From Helicobacter saguini (lineage in GTDB: Bacteria > Campylobacterota > Campylobacteria > Campylobacterales > Helicobacteraceae), in NCBI RefSeq assembly GCF_000762875.2, contig NZ_JRMP02000006.1, positions 62,001-126,000 of the forward strand: a stretch of DNA of 64,000 bases, in the 5' to 3' direction. The notes below the pieces were generated by a model. That model did not search any database. It had not been told where the DNA came from and saw only the letters and a list, made by a program, of their open reading frames with translations. Both the position numbers and the translations under genes were made by a program. This document shows, piece after piece, positions 9,143 to 17,648 of this stretch; the stretch's first letter is position 1; each line of letters starts with the position of its first letter.

Positions 9143-10311
9143 TTATTTTTTTTTATTATGTGGATTTTTAAGGCTAAATTTATTTTTTAAATCACTTTTA
9201 CTAGCATAGAATCTAAGTGGAACTAAGTATCTAATATATCCGCGAAATTCTTTCATTTTAAATATATCACTATTTTTTGGGGTTTTTAAATTAATTTCCT
9301 TTGCAAGTTTTTGCATCGTGCTAAATGCCCTATCTGGCATTATTTCACTCATATCAATATAAATTATTTTCTTGTATTTTAATCTACTTAACACATAATT
9401 AGACAAAAATCCATAATTTTGCAAATGTGAAAAATCAAACTTTATGTCAGTCTTTGTTGGCGTTAAAAATTGAATATATTTTCTCCAATCAGTTGTTAGA
9501 TTAAAAGGGCTTTTATCAAAATTTTTACTACTTTTACTCCAATCTCGCCCAGCAGCATGTTTAAGAAAAGATATAGGCTCTCTTACACTATAAATAACAA
9601 TATTATCCACGCCAAGAAGCGAAATATATTTTTCACATTTAGGAAATCCTATCTCTGCAATATTTAAGCCTAAACAATCATATTTTAATAACGAATCATA
9701 TTGAGATGTATATCGCATTTTACCATCCAAAATCGCCCAAGATGGAGCTATCGGAGTTATTATATTATTATGTAGGTTACCCCCCCCCCCCCGTTATTTG
9801 TATTAGGTTTATTATCTAATGTGTAGCTTGCAAACATTTCATTTGCAAACTTAATAAAAGCCATAGCCCCTACACCATGTGGTGAAACATATATAAATTT
9901 ATATGTTTTTGGTAGTGGTAAATTTGCTTCCCAAGCAAAATTAGAATCTATTTTAGAATAATCTATATTTTTTGGATTTAGTAATGGTGGATACGCACTT
10001 TGTCGCGCCAAATTCTTAAACTCATTTGAGTTAAAATAAGTATTTATTTTTTGCATTTTTAGAATCTTAAACTTACTTTTATTGCTAATATTTAAATAAA
10101 TATGAAAATTCTCTTGGTTTTTAAAGAACTTTTTTAATTTAAAAAAACTATAAGGATAAAATAATACACACTTAATTGCATAATAAGATTCTATAACTTC
10201 TAACTTAATATGTCTATATATAGAATCTTTTATTATAAAACTTCTAATTTTTCTAATTTTAGATTCTATATATTTTAGTTTGTGTTTTATAAATGATTTT
10301 TTATGCAACAT
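9143..10311 (-). CDS. DUF2972-like glycan/surface-associated protein, phase-variable, OFF (frameshifted in G tract)
   Basis: Two adjacent minus-strand frames (10311-9760 and 9759-9143) are halves of one gene. The N-terminal half holds YPPLLNPKNIDYSKI and WEANLPLPKTYKFIYV, followed by a P-loop-like SPHGVGAMAFIKF. The C-terminal half holds IVIYSVREPISFLKHAAGRD and IIYIDMSEIMPDRAF. From memory this resembles the DUF2972 family of Campylobacter and Helicobacter, and it has a sulfotransferase-like layout; I could not search it. With 13 G the frame runs GGGGVTYIII then stops. With 14 (or 11) G it reads through as GGGNLHNNIITPIAPSW into the second half, giving about 390 residues. So the gene is intact apart from the slipped tract. 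Start ATG 10311; PPK2 lies 31 bases upstream on the same strand. Confidence 0.75.
9780..9792. repeat. C13/G13 homopolymer contingency tract
   Basis: Thirteen C on the plus strand (G on the coding strand) at the junction of the two halves of the DUF2972-like gene. The tract leaves the downstream half out of frame; one added G would restore it. Confidence 0.95.
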
Positions 10312-10342
10312 AATTCTATTCTTTCATAAAGATTCTAAACAA

Positions 10343-11278
10343 CTAATCCTTTTTTGAATCTTTCCCCTCTTTAGAATCTTTAGAATCTCCCTTAGAGCCC
10401 TTTTCCTCTTTAAAGATTTTAAAATCCTTATTTTTCTTTACAAAGCTAGTCTGCTGCGAATACAAATGCACGATATTTGGGTCGGCTAAAAGGCACACAG
10501 AATTTTGGTCTTTATCCTCATAATCGACCTTGCTAAGCAAGTCACGTGCGACATTTAGCCGCGCTCGTTTCTTATCATTAGAATCTACAATCATCCACGG
10601 ACTATACGGCATATGTGTGCGCGAAAACATCTTCTCAAACGCCTCTGTGTAGTCATTCCAAAGGCTAAGAGACTTCGCATCAATAGGGCTAAGCTTCCAC
10701 ATACGCAAAGGGTCGCTTTTTCGCCGCTCAATACGCCTTTTTTGCTCCTCTTGGCTAACATTTAAGAAATATTTAAAAATCATCGTGCCACTTGCCACTA
10801 GCATTTGCTCTAGGTTGCCCACTTGATAAATAAACTCCTTATACTCCTCAGTCGTGCAAAAGCCCATCACACGCTCGACTCCAGCGCGATTATACCAGCT
10901 CCTATCAAAGAACACGATTTCGCCACCACTAGGCAAATTGCTAATATATCGCTTGAAATACCAGTCAGTTTTCTCCTGCTCTGTAGGCTTATTAAGCGCG
11001 ACGATGCGACATCCACGAGGATTCAAATGCGAAGTAAGCGCCTTAATCGTGCCGCCCTTACCTGCGCCATCACGTCCCTCCATGATAATCACAATCTTTT
11101 GATTTGTCTTTTTGACCCAATTTTGCAGTTTCACTAGCTCGATTTCAAGCTTTCTTAGCTCTTTTTCATAAAACTCAGTCTTTAACAAATGCCGCCCATT
11201 TATCACCTTTTTCTTGCTATAGACTTCCTTTGGGTCCATTGACTCTTCTGGTCTAATCACGATTTGCTTTTTGCTCAT
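10343..11278 (-). CDS. ppk2: Polyphosphate kinase 2
   Basis: Transfers phosphate between polyphosphate and nucleoside diphosphates, mainly forming GTP or ATP from polyphosphate. All PPK2 hallmarks are visible: Walker A GRDGAGKGG (68-76), Walker B FFDRSWYNRAGVERVMGF (from about 123), and the lid region with RRKSDPLRMWKLSPID. The core fits a one-domain, short PPK2 of about 270-300 residues. The last 15 residues (KGSKGDSKDSKEGKDSKKD) are a low-complexity tail partly written by the dispersed GATTCT word. ATG 11278 is preceded by AAGGAAGT. Downstream on the same strand is the DUF2972-like gene, without evident functional link. Confidence 0.93.
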   Translation of the reverse strand: MSKKQIVIRPEESMDPKEVYSKKKVINGRHLLKTEFYEKELRKLEIELVKLQNWVKKTNQKIVIIMEGRDGAGKGGTIKALTSHLNPRGCRIVALNKPTEQEKTDWYFKRYISNLPSGGEIVFFDRSWYNRAGVERVMGFCTTEEYKEFIYQVGNLEQMLVASGTMIFKYFLNVSQEEQKRRIERRKSDPLRMWKLSPIDAKSLSLWNDYTEAFEKMFSRTHMPYSPWMIVDSNDKKRARLNVARDLLSKVDYEDKDQNSVCLLADPNIVHLYSQQTSFVKKNKDFKIFKEEKGSKGDSKDSKEGKDSKKD

Positions 11279-11419
11279 GGCACTTCCTTGATGTGAAAAT
11301 AATAATAAACCTTAAATATAACGAATATTTGATTAAAATAAACTTAAAAATATGAAAAATTTAGAATTTTTGTTAAAAAATATTACATAAATTTATATTT
11401 TAGATTCTAAAAGCCAAAA

Positions 11420-11425
11420 TATGCT
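11420..11425 (+). promoter_or_regulatory. Probable -10 element of panB
   Basis: TATGCT followed by AAAAT, about 40 bases before the panB start, in an AT-rich upstream context with no clear -35, as usual for epsilonproteobacterial sigma-70 promoters. Confidence 0.45.
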
Positions 11426-11466
11426 AAAATTAATAACTTTTTATAGAATCTAAAAAAGGATAAAAA

Positions 11467-12261
11467 ATGCTAGATAAAAAGCTAACACTAAATGCACTGA
11501 AAAATAAAAAGGGCAAGGAGAAAATCGCTGCGATTACCGCGTATGACGCACTTATGGCGAATATTTTTGATGGGGAAGTCGATGTGATTTTGGTCGGCGA
11601 TAGCTTAAAAATGAGCTTTGGCGGGCAAAATAGCACTTTGGGTGCGAGTGTGGATGAGATGATTTATCACGCTCGTGCGGTTTCCTCTGCTACGCAAAAA
11701 TCATTCCTTATTGCTGATATGCCCTTTGGCAGCTATGATACGCGTAAAAATGCGCTTAAAAACGCCCTTAGATTCTATAAAAAATGCGAGATTGACGCGC
11801 TAAAAGTCGAGGTGGGCGTGGATAAACTAGAAATCGTTCGTGCGTTATGTGCTGAGGGTATCGCACTCATGGCTCACATCGGTCTAAAGCCGCAGTTTAT
11901 GCGATTTGATGGGGGTTTTAAGGTTAAGGGACGCGCTGAAAATGAGGCGCGTGAGCTAATTGAATGCGCCAAAAAAATGGAGCAAGCGGGCGTTTTTGGA
12001 CTTTTGATTGAAGGCGTAGTCGCCGATGTGGCAAGCCAAATCACGCAAAGTGTGAGTGTGCCAACCATTGGCATTGGCGCGGGTGTGGGTTGCGATGGGC
12101 AGATTTTGGTGTGGAGCGATGCCTTTGGCTTTTTTGATAAGTTTCAGCCGAAATTTGTGAGGCGATATTTTAATGGTAAGGAAGCCCTGCAAAGTGCGCT
12201 GCGTAGCTATGTTAGCGATGTGAAAAATGAGAAATTTCCTAGTCAAAATGAGAGTTATTAA
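11467..12261 (+). CDS. panB: 3-methyl-2-oxobutanoate hydroxymethyltransferase
   Basis: First committed step of pantothenate synthesis: transfers a hydroxymethyl group from methylene-tetrahydrofolate to ketoisovalerate to give ketopantoate, in the cytoplasm. The 264-residue length is normal. Visible signatures are ITAYDALMANIFD, ILVGDSLKMSFGG (metal-binding Asp), LIADMPFGSY and IGIGAGVGCDGQILV. ATG 11467 is preceded by AAAGGATAAAAA. No panC or panD is in the window. It stands alone, with a flagellar gene downstream under its own sigma-54 promoter. Confidence 0.95.
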   Translation: MLDKKLTLNALKNKKGKEKIAAITAYDALMANIFDGEVDVILVGDSLKMSFGGQNSTLGASVDEMIYHARAVSSATQKSFLIADMPFGSYDTRKNALKNALRFYKKCEIDALKVEVGVDKLEIVRALCAEGIALMAHIGLKPQFMRFDGGFKVKGRAENEARELIECAKKMEQAGVFGLLIEGVVADVASQITQSVSVPTIGIGAGVGCDGQILVWSDAFGFFDKFQPKFVRRYFNGKEALQSALRSYVSDVKNEKFPSQNESY

Positions 12262-12345
12262 GTAAAAAATTATAACCATAATACCTAAGACGATACTTAA
12301 AGGTTATGTTTTAAACATACTATGTTTTAATCAAAAACCCAAATT

Positions 12346-12361
12346 TTGGCACGACTTTTGC
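12346..12361 (+). promoter_or_regulatory. Sigma-54 (RpoN) promoter of flgE2
   Basis: TTGGCAC-N5-TTGC matches the RpoN -24/-12 consensus, with GG at 12348-12349 and GC at 12360-12361. The predicted start of transcription near 12373 gives a leader of about 107 bases. Middle-class hook and basal-body genes of Helicobacter are known RpoN/FlgR targets, which fits the gene that follows. Confidence 0.85.
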
Positions 12362-12479
12362 TACTATCCTACTTAATTAATGCACGGAATGCACGAAATA
12401 AAGGGAATTGCGAAAGCCTTATCCTTCAAATTTAAAAGTGTAAGACAAACAAAGTGCGATAAATTGCAGGAGGCAATCA

Positions 12480-14282
12480 ATGAATGACACGATGTTAAAC
12501 GCGGTAAGTGGGATTAAAACCCATCAATTTGGGCTAGATTCTATATCAAACAATATCGCAAACGTAAATACAAACGGCTACAAGGCAAATAGCCCTGAGT
12601 TTAAGACGCTATTTTCTCGTAGTATGGATTCTATGAATGCGGCAACGGTTACAAATAATGACTTTAGCTATGGTGTTACTGGTTCATCTAACAACATTAT
12701 CACAAAAATGGGGAATCTTCGCTCGGCAGATAGTGATACGGCGGTGGCCTTCACAGGTAAAGGCTGGTTTGTCGTGGGGAAAAATAAAGAGGGGCAGTTT
12801 GAGATTAGTGAAGATGATTTTAAGATAAGTGATTCTAATTATTTTACTAGAAATGGCGATTTTACCATTGATTCTGATGGATATTTGGTAAATTCGGAAG
12901 GCTATTATCTTTATGGTGTGAATCTTGGCAAGATTGATGGTAATAATTTTAAGGCATCTCAAGACCCTGAGAAAGATTATAAAGAGCTAGCAAAGGGCGT
13001 TATGAAGCCTATTTCTATCCCGCCACAGATTAGCTATCAGCCTGTGGAGACTACAAAAGTTGATTTAAGTGTGAATCTAAATCGCACAGGTGAATTGAAA
13101 AACGTCGTTGAGGCTTATACAAATAATGGCGTGTTTGATGAGATGAGCTTTTATAATCACGATTTTAACGCACTAGCTAATCGCGATGGCGATATGATTC
13201 GCCCTAATAACTTTGATAAAGCAGATATAGAAGTAACGATGCCAGATGGCACGGTAACGATGGTGCATTATGAGTATGGCGATGGGACAAGCTCTCAAGG
13301 GAAATTTAGAACCGTTGGGCAGCTACAATATTTGGTAAAACGCGATACAGGCTTGGACTTGGAACTAGCGCGTAATCCAAATGGTGTAATTGACCCACGC
13401 GGCGTGTTAGTTTTGACAAATAATACGAATACTTCGGTGAAAGTTAAGGTTAGCGGTAGCTTTTTTGATAGACTTAGTTTGACCGGTGAGCTAGACCCTA
13501 TGGCGAAAAATGACTATATTGCAGGGAGCAATTTGCGTGTGCCAAGTTTTGCTAATGCAACTGAAATCTTTGACCCAAGTGGTAAGAAATACGCTTTGCG
13601 AACGGAGTATTTTTTAATCAATAGTGGTGATAATGAGAGTGCGACAAAGCGACCTGAAACATGGAATGTGAAAAGCTATATCCACGAGTTTTCGGGCAAA
13701 CGAATGCTAGTTAGTAGCGAGATAAAGCAGGGTAGAATCTCATTTGATGAAACAGGCAAGGCGAGTGTGAATAAGATGGAGATTCCATTCCTTGGCAAGA
13801 AAAATGTGGAGCTGACTTTGGATAGAAGCACAAATCATGTCTATTCGGAATCTGGGCTAAATAATACCGAGCAAGATGGGAAAAATCGCGGTGAGATGTC
13901 GCGCATTCGTATAAATGATAATGGCGTGATTTCTATCGCTTTCACAAATGGGCAAACTGAGGCTATAGGGCGAGTGGGCTTAGCGATGTTTGCAAATGAC
14001 CAAGGCTTAAGAAAGGTTGGCGGTAATTTGTTTGCATTAAATCCTACGACTGCAAATGGGCAAGTAGTGCAGCAAAGTGGTAAGCCAAAGCTTGTGTGGG
14101 GCGAAGATTCTAACCTTAAGCAAGGGCAAATCATACAGGGCAAAATTGAAACTAGCAATGTGGATGTAGCCGATGCCCTAACAAGCCTAATTCTAATGCA
14201 AAGGGGCTATTCAATGAATGCAAAAGCCTTTACAACTTCAGATGACTTGATAAAAGAAGCCATCGCCCTTAAACGCGCGTAG
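12480..14282 (+). CDS. flgE2: Flagellar hook protein FlgE2-type
   Basis: Axial flagellar protein of the FlgE/FlgF/FlgG family. The N-terminal rod signature is LNAVSGIKTHQFGLDSISNNIANVNTNGYK (read from about residue 6), and the C-terminal signature is NVDVADALTSLILMQRGYSMNAKAFTTSDDLIKEAIALKR. At 600 residues it matches the second, shorter hook protein of H. pylori (HP0908) rather than the main FlgE of about 720. It starts at ATG 12480 after GGAGG. A perfect sigma-54 promoter lies upstream, placing it in the RpoN flagellar regulon. It is secreted by the flagellar export apparatus, whose ATPase FliI is encoded at 18422-19777. Confidence 0.9.
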   Translation: MNDTMLNAVSGIKTHQFGLDSISNNIANVNTNGYKANSPEFKTLFSRSMDSMNAATVTNNDFSYGVTGSSNNIITKMGNLRSADSDTAVAFTGKGWFVVGKNKEGQFEISEDDFKISDSNYFTRNGDFTIDSDGYLVNSEGYYLYGVNLGKIDGNNFKASQDPEKDYKELAKGVMKPISIPPQISYQPVETTKVDLSVNLNRTGELKNVVEAYTNNGVFDEMSFYNHDFNALANRDGDMIRPNNFDKADIEVTMPDGTVTMVHYEYGDGTSSQGKFRTVGQLQYLVKRDTGLDLELARNPNGVIDPRGVLVLTNNTNTSVKVKVSGSFFDRLSLTGELDPMAKNDYIAGSNLRVPSFANATEIFDPSGKKYALRTEYFLINSGDNESATKRPETWNVKSYIHEFSGKRMLVSSEIKQGRISFDETGKASVNKMEIPFLGKKNVELTLDRSTNHVYSESGLNNTEQDGKNRGEMSRIRINDNGVISIAFTNGQTEAIGRVGLAMFANDQGLRKVGGNLFALNPTTANGQVVQQSGKPKLVWGEDSNLKQGQIIQGKIETSNVDVADALTSLILMQRGYSMNAKAFTTSDDLIKEAIALKRA

Positions 14283-14336
14283 ATTCTATAGAATCTTTCA
14301 ATAAAATATAGAATCTATTTTGTAAAGGTTAAAGAT

Positions 14337-14924
14337 TTGAAAATTGCGTTTTTTGATTTTGATGGGACGATTACTTATGGCGATTCGTTTGCGAAGTTTT
14401 TGAAGTTTGTTTTGGGTGCTAGATTCTATATTAAGATTCTACAAAACTTACATATTTTGATACTTTATAAGCTAAATATTATAGATAATGCAACTACAAA
14501 GCAAAAGATTTTGAAATCGTGTTTGGGTGGGAAAAGCTGGGCTGATATTAGCAAAAAATGCGATGAATTTGTGGAGTTCTTAGAATCTTATTGTAAAGAT
14601 TCAGCAAAATCTAAGCTTTTTTGGCACAAAAGCGAAGGGCATAAGGTCGCGATTGTCTCGGCTAGTTTTGAGCAGTATTTGCGTCCGCTGTGCGATAAAT
14701 GGGGCATAGATTTGATGGCGACAAGTATGGAGATTAAGGATGGCGTGATTACTGGGCGATTTGATAAGCCAAACTGCTATGGGGCGCAAAAAGTGGCGCG
14801 CATTAAGGAGAAATATGATTTGAGTGCGTTTGAGTGCATTTATGTGTATGGCGATACGCGCGGTGATAAGGAAATGCTGGAGCTTGCAAGCCCAAATTGT
14901 GGCTTTTATAGAATCTTTTCTTAG
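14337..14924 (+). CDS. HAD-superfamily phosphatase, subfamily IB
   Basis: Phosphohydrolase of the SerB/phosphatidylglycerophosphatase-like IB group, 195 residues. Catalytic DFDGT is at 7-11 (nucleophile Asp7, acid/base Asp9), motif II is IVSAS and motif IV is YVYGDTRGDKEML. An insertion with ARFYIKILQNLHILILYKLN looks like the helical cap, partly hydrophobic. The start is TTG at 14337, supported by AAAGG upstream and by the fact that the DFDGT motif needs this N-terminus. Substrate is unknown; serine phosphate or a lipid phosphate are possibilities. It is convergent with the small-protein cluster and separated from it by a perfect TAGAATCTAGATTCTA palindrome. Confidence 0.85.
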   Translation: MKIAFFDFDGTITYGDSFAKFLKFVLGARFYIKILQNLHILILYKLNIIDNATTKQKILKSCLGGKSWADISKKCDEFVEFLESYCKDSAKSKLFWHKSEGHKVAIVSASFEQYLRPLCDKWGIDLMATSMEIKDGVITGRFDKPNCYGAQKVARIKEKYDLSAFECIYVYGDTRGDKEMLELASPNCGFYRIFS

Positions 14925-14937
14925 AATCTAGATTCTA
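14922..14937. repeat. Perfect palindrome TAGAATCTAGATTCTA between convergent genes
   Basis: A 16-bp perfect palindrome between the HAD gene and the convergent gene at 14939. It could form a hairpin in either transcript and may serve as a weak bidirectional stop, though no long T tract follows. Confidence 0.7.
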
Positions 14938-14938
14938 A

Positions 14939-15331
14939 CTATTGCAAAATAATCATATCTTTATCGCCAAAATGTCCTAAAAGCTCAGAATCTAGGCTAT
15001 TTACAATAAAGCCTTTAGCGGCTGGTGTATCAATTATATCATTTTTACCTTTATCAAAAATTGTCAAAAGAATTTTTGTTTTATTATCATTTGTTTGACT
15101 TTTAATAGCCACAGCGATATAATCTTTATTTTGCTCTAATTCTTGCAAAGCCTTAGGCTCTTTAAAATATTCTATCACTTCTTTCATACTTAGTGAATCT
15201 TTGTGCTCGTAGGATAAACCATCCGTATTATTTGCACTTGCTGTCTTTTTTCTAAAGGCAAGGTATGCGCCCACTACTAATCCAGCTATTACTAAAGCAC
15301 AAATTATCAAACCATTATTTCCATTTTCCAT
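14939..15331 (-). CDS. Small membrane protein with C-terminal FGDKDMI tail (cluster protein A)
   Basis: I do not recognise this 130-residue protein. It has one N-terminal transmembrane helix (LIICALVIAGLVVGAYLAF, residues about 9-27), then a soluble part: FKEPKALQELEQNKDYIAVA, strands up to LLTIFDKGKNDII, and the end LDSELLGHFGDKDMIILQ. The last part matches the ends of the proteins at 15468 and 15842 almost exactly, although the N-terminal halves differ. Alignable features include FK.P..L..LE..K..IAV.IK in this protein and 15468. It is the last gene of a minus-strand cluster with an AAA+ ATPase and is separated from the previous gene by 136 bases of repeat DNA. Confidence 0.7.
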   Translation of the reverse strand: MENGNNGLIICALVIAGLVVGAYLAFRKKTASANNTDGLSYEHKDSLSMKEVIEYFKEPKALQELEQNKDYIAVAIKSQTNDNKTKILLTIFDKGKNDIIDTPAAKGFIVNSLDSELLGHFGDKDMIILQ

Positions 15332-15354
15332 ATTTTCTCCTTTATATATGCAAG

Positions 15355-15376
15355 TTATAGAATCTAGATTCTATAA
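15355..15376. repeat. 22-bp perfect palindrome containing TAGAATCTAGATTCTA
   Basis: The TAGAATCTAGATTCTA core at 15358-15373 is extended by three matching bases on each side (TTA/TAA). It sits 24 bases upstream of the start of cluster protein A, inside a repeat-rich gap. Confidence 0.8.
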
Positions 15377-15382
15377 TTTAAC

Positions 15383-15456
15383 CTCATTGTAAGAATTGCG
15401 CAACAATTCGTAGCAATCTATAAATAGATAGCCTTGTCAGTGCTAACGCAATGACA
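15383..15456. repeat. REP-like imperfect inverted element
   Basis: The element begins CTCATTG and ends GCAATGACA, with the inner half-sites TAGCAATCTA and AATTGCGCAACAATT. It resembles the TGTCATTGCG.../...GGATTGCC element found inside the aminotransferase at 153-194. It fills the gap between the last two genes of the AAA+ cluster. Confidence 0.45.
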
Positions 15457-15467
15457 TAGATTCTATA

Positions 15468-15830
15468 CTATTGCAAAACAATCATATCTTTATCACCAAA
15501 ATGCTTTTGGGTTTCAGAATCTAGACTTTGCGTTTCTATACCCAAAGCATTTTCATTACTTTGTGTTTCCTCACCTACGATTTCACCTTTATTTTTATTA
15601 AATAAACAATTTACTACTTTGAAATCACCATTTCCTAGTTTTTCTTTTATACTTACAGCTATTACATTTTTATCGTTTTCTAGCTGTTTTAGCCTTTGTG
15701 GATTTTTAAAGAAATCTACAATATTCTTTGTAAAATTCACAACACTTAAAAAAATCTTTTTACACCAAACCCATATTTTTTCTAACCAACTTTTTGCACT
15801 ATCAAATAAACCGCTAATAAAATCTATCAT
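15468..15830 (-). CDS. Small protein with amphipathic N-terminus and C-terminal FGDKDMI tail (cluster protein B)
   Basis: Unrecognised 120-residue protein. The first 45 residues are aromatic and amphipathic (IDFISGLFDSAKSWLEKIWV, then KKIFLSVVNFTKNIVDFF), suggesting peripheral membrane association instead of a clean transmembrane helix. Then come FKNPQRLKQLENDKNVIAVS and a strand-rich part with NCLFNKNKGEIV. The end, SLDSETQKHFGDKDMIVLQ, is nearly the same as in the neighbours at 14939 and 15842. Start ATG 15830 lies 11 bases after the stop of 15842-16225, so the genes are co-transcribed. Function is unknown; see the AAA+ ATPase entry. Confidence 0.7.
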   Translation of the reverse strand: MIDFISGLFDSAKSWLEKIWVWCKKIFLSVVNFTKNIVDFFKNPQRLKQLENDKNVIAVSIKEKLGNGDFKVVNCLFNKNKGEIVGEETQSNENALGIETQSLDSETQKHFGDKDMIVLQ

Positions 15831-15841
15831 CTTAACGCTCC

Positions 15842-16225
15842 TTATTTTATCACTATCATATCTTTATCGCCAAATCTAGATTCTAAATCAGAATCTAAAC
15901 TATTAGCATACACGACTAAATACGTACTACCTAAGGCTTTTATGGGCTCGTCATTTTTATCAAGTAGCATTACTTTTAAAATAATCTTGCCACTTGAATC
16001 ATGCTCTTTTATTACAGCTGCACCATTGTGCTTATCCTCTTTTGCGTGGGCTTGTAAATAGCCAAGCAACTCTTTAAAAGTGTATTGACTTACATTTTCC
16101 TCTTTAAAGCCCCAAGATAATTGAATAGCCTTATATAGCTCAAGCAATCCATTCATATCCAAGCCTTTTTGCTCACACCATTTTCTAAACTCATTTAAGA
16201 GTAATACAATATCTATTTTTGACAT
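15842..16225 (-). CDS. Small soluble protein with C-terminal FGDKDMI tail (cluster protein C)
   Basis: Unrecognised 127-residue protein without a signal peptide or membrane helix. The N-terminal 75 residues look helical (EFRKWCEQKGLDMNGLLELY, KELLGYLQAHAKED). The C-terminal half is strand-rich (AAVIKEHDSSGKIILKVMLL) and ends SLDSDLESRFGDKDMIVIK, sharing the terminal decapeptide with the two following genes. The N-terminal domain is unrelated by eye to those of the neighbours, so a common C-terminal module has been joined to different N-termini. ATG 16225 is preceded by AAAGGAG and lies 22 bases after the ATPase stop. Confidence 0.7.
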   Translation of the reverse strand: MSKIDIVLLLNEFRKWCEQKGLDMNGLLELYKAIQLSWGFKEENVSQYTFKELLGYLQAHAKEDKHNGAAVIKEHDSSGKIILKVMLLDKNDEPIKALGSTYLVVYANSLDSDLESRFGDKDMIVIK

Positions 16226-16247
16226 ATTTTTCTCCTTTTAATGTTTG

Positions 16248-17639
16248 TCAATTTGTTTTAGATTCTATATTTTGTGTTTTTAGCTCATCTTTCTCCTTTA
16301 GCACGTAGTTTCCACTTTTTAGATTAGAATCTATTTTATTTGCTAATTCTTTATTGCGTATTTCGCTTTTATGCGATTTGTCAAATTCATCTTTGCAATA
16401 TTTAAATGCCGCTTCAAAATTGCTAAAATTTGGAATATTTTCAGCGTTTTTTAAGGCTAAAATAAGTGAATTTAACACCGCATTTTTTATCTCTCGCCCT
16501 GAAAAATTTTCGCTAATTTGTGCTAGATTTTCTATCTGCGTTTCGCTTAATTTAAAGCCTTTGTTTTGCAGTGCTTTTGGGATAAATTTATTTATTAGAA
16601 TCTTTCTTGTGTCTAAATCTGGCAGGCTAAACTCAATGGAGCGCAAGATTCTACTATGGAAAGCCTTGTCATAATTATCTAGCAAATTTGTGGCAAAGAT
16701 TACAATAATAGGACGTTCTTCTAGCAGTTTTAAAAGTTCGCTTCGCATAGAATTTATAGCTTGGTCACTACTTTGCGATATATTTGAAATACGTTTGCCT
16801 AAAAAGCTATCAGCCTCATCAAAAAATAAAATTGCATTACTTTCTTGGGCTAAATCAAAGGCAGCAACTAAGTTTTTAGGCGCATCACCTACATATTTAG
16901 ATTCTATATCTGCGTAATTTGCAAAGATTATTTTTTTATTTAATTCACTTGCGATTATATTTGCAGACATTGTTTTGCCTGTTCCTGGCTTACCATAAAA
17001 GTTTATAATGGTTTTAGGGATAGAATCTATTTCTTTAAATCCCCATTCATCATAAATTATATGCTGCTTTTGTAGTAATAAAATCGTATCTAATAAACTC
17101 TCTTTTGTTTTAGAATCTAGTATGATTTGCTCTAGCTTAAAGCGCGGCGTTTGTGGGAATAAATCTAGCTTTATTTTAGAATCTTCATTAGATTTATTTT
17201 TATTCATATTCATTAATGTATTTTGCATAATATTAGAATTTTTTTGGCTGGAATCTTTTTGCTTACAATCTTGTGAGATTCTATGTTTTATCACATTTAC
17301 ACAATCAATACACAAATAAAAATCAGCCTTTATTTTTACATTAGAATCTTTATTTATAGAATCTAAAAATGTTTTGATTCTATTTTGTAATCTAGATAAT
17401 AGCAATGAAACGCCCACTTCTTCTTTTTTATTTAGCTCTCTTTTTTGCTTTACTTGCACATCATTACTGCCTTCTTTATTAAGGACAACTAAAAGGCTCA
17501 AATCACTTATATCATCGCCAAAGTCATAATCGCTTTCATTTAAAATGCTCTCAACATGCACTTTAAAATTATTTATACATTTATTTATAGAATCTTGCTT
17601 AAAATCTAACATATAATTTTTATCAAAAATTTCTACCAT
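16248..17639 (-). CDS. AAA+ ATPase with YVG pore loop, core of a small-protein cluster
   Basis: ATP-driven remodelling or unfolding protein of the classical FtsH/Cdc48/Vps4-like AAA clade, 463 residues. The first 205 residues are unrecognised. The AAA core shows Walker A GKPGTGKT (216-223), the pore loop SKYVGDAPKN (Tyr249-Val-Gly), Walker B AILFFDEADS (269-278), sensor-1 IFATNLL and candidate arginine fingers at Arg330 and Arg333. It then has a helical lid with SGREIKNAV. An aromatic-Val-Gly pore loop is typical of ATPases that thread polypeptides. There is no protease domain (no HExxH) and no membrane helix, so it is not FtsH. It is flanked on both sides by four small proteins, three of which end FGDKDMI(V/I), possible substrates or partners engaged by that tail (inference). 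Confidence 0.85.
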   Translation of the reverse strand: MVEIFDKNYMLDFKQDSINKCINNFKVHVESILNESDYDFGDDISDLSLLVVLNKEGSNDVQVKQKRELNKKEEVGVSLLLSRLQNRIKTFLDSINKDSNVKIKADFYLCIDCVNVIKHRISQDCKQKDSSQKNSNIMQNTLMNMNKNKSNEDSKIKLDLFPQTPRFKLEQIILDSKTKESLLDTILLLQKQHIIYDEWGFKEIDSIPKTIINFYGKPGTGKTMSANIIASELNKKIIFANYADIESKYVGDAPKNLVAAFDLAQESNAILFFDEADSFLGKRISNISQSSDQAINSMRSELLKLLEERPIIVIFATNLLDNYDKAFHSRILRSIEFSLPDLDTRKILINKFIPKALQNKGFKLSETQIENLAQISENFSGREIKNAVLNSLILALKNAENIPNFSNFEAAFKYCKDEFDKSHKSEIRNKELANKIDSNLKSGNYVLKEKDELKTQNIESKTN

Positions 17640-17648
17640 ATTTTATCC

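Noticed and set aside
16248-17639. AAA+ gene as FtsH or ClpX
   Set aside because: It has no transmembrane N-terminus, no HExxH protease domain and no ClpX zinc finger; only the AAA core is shared.
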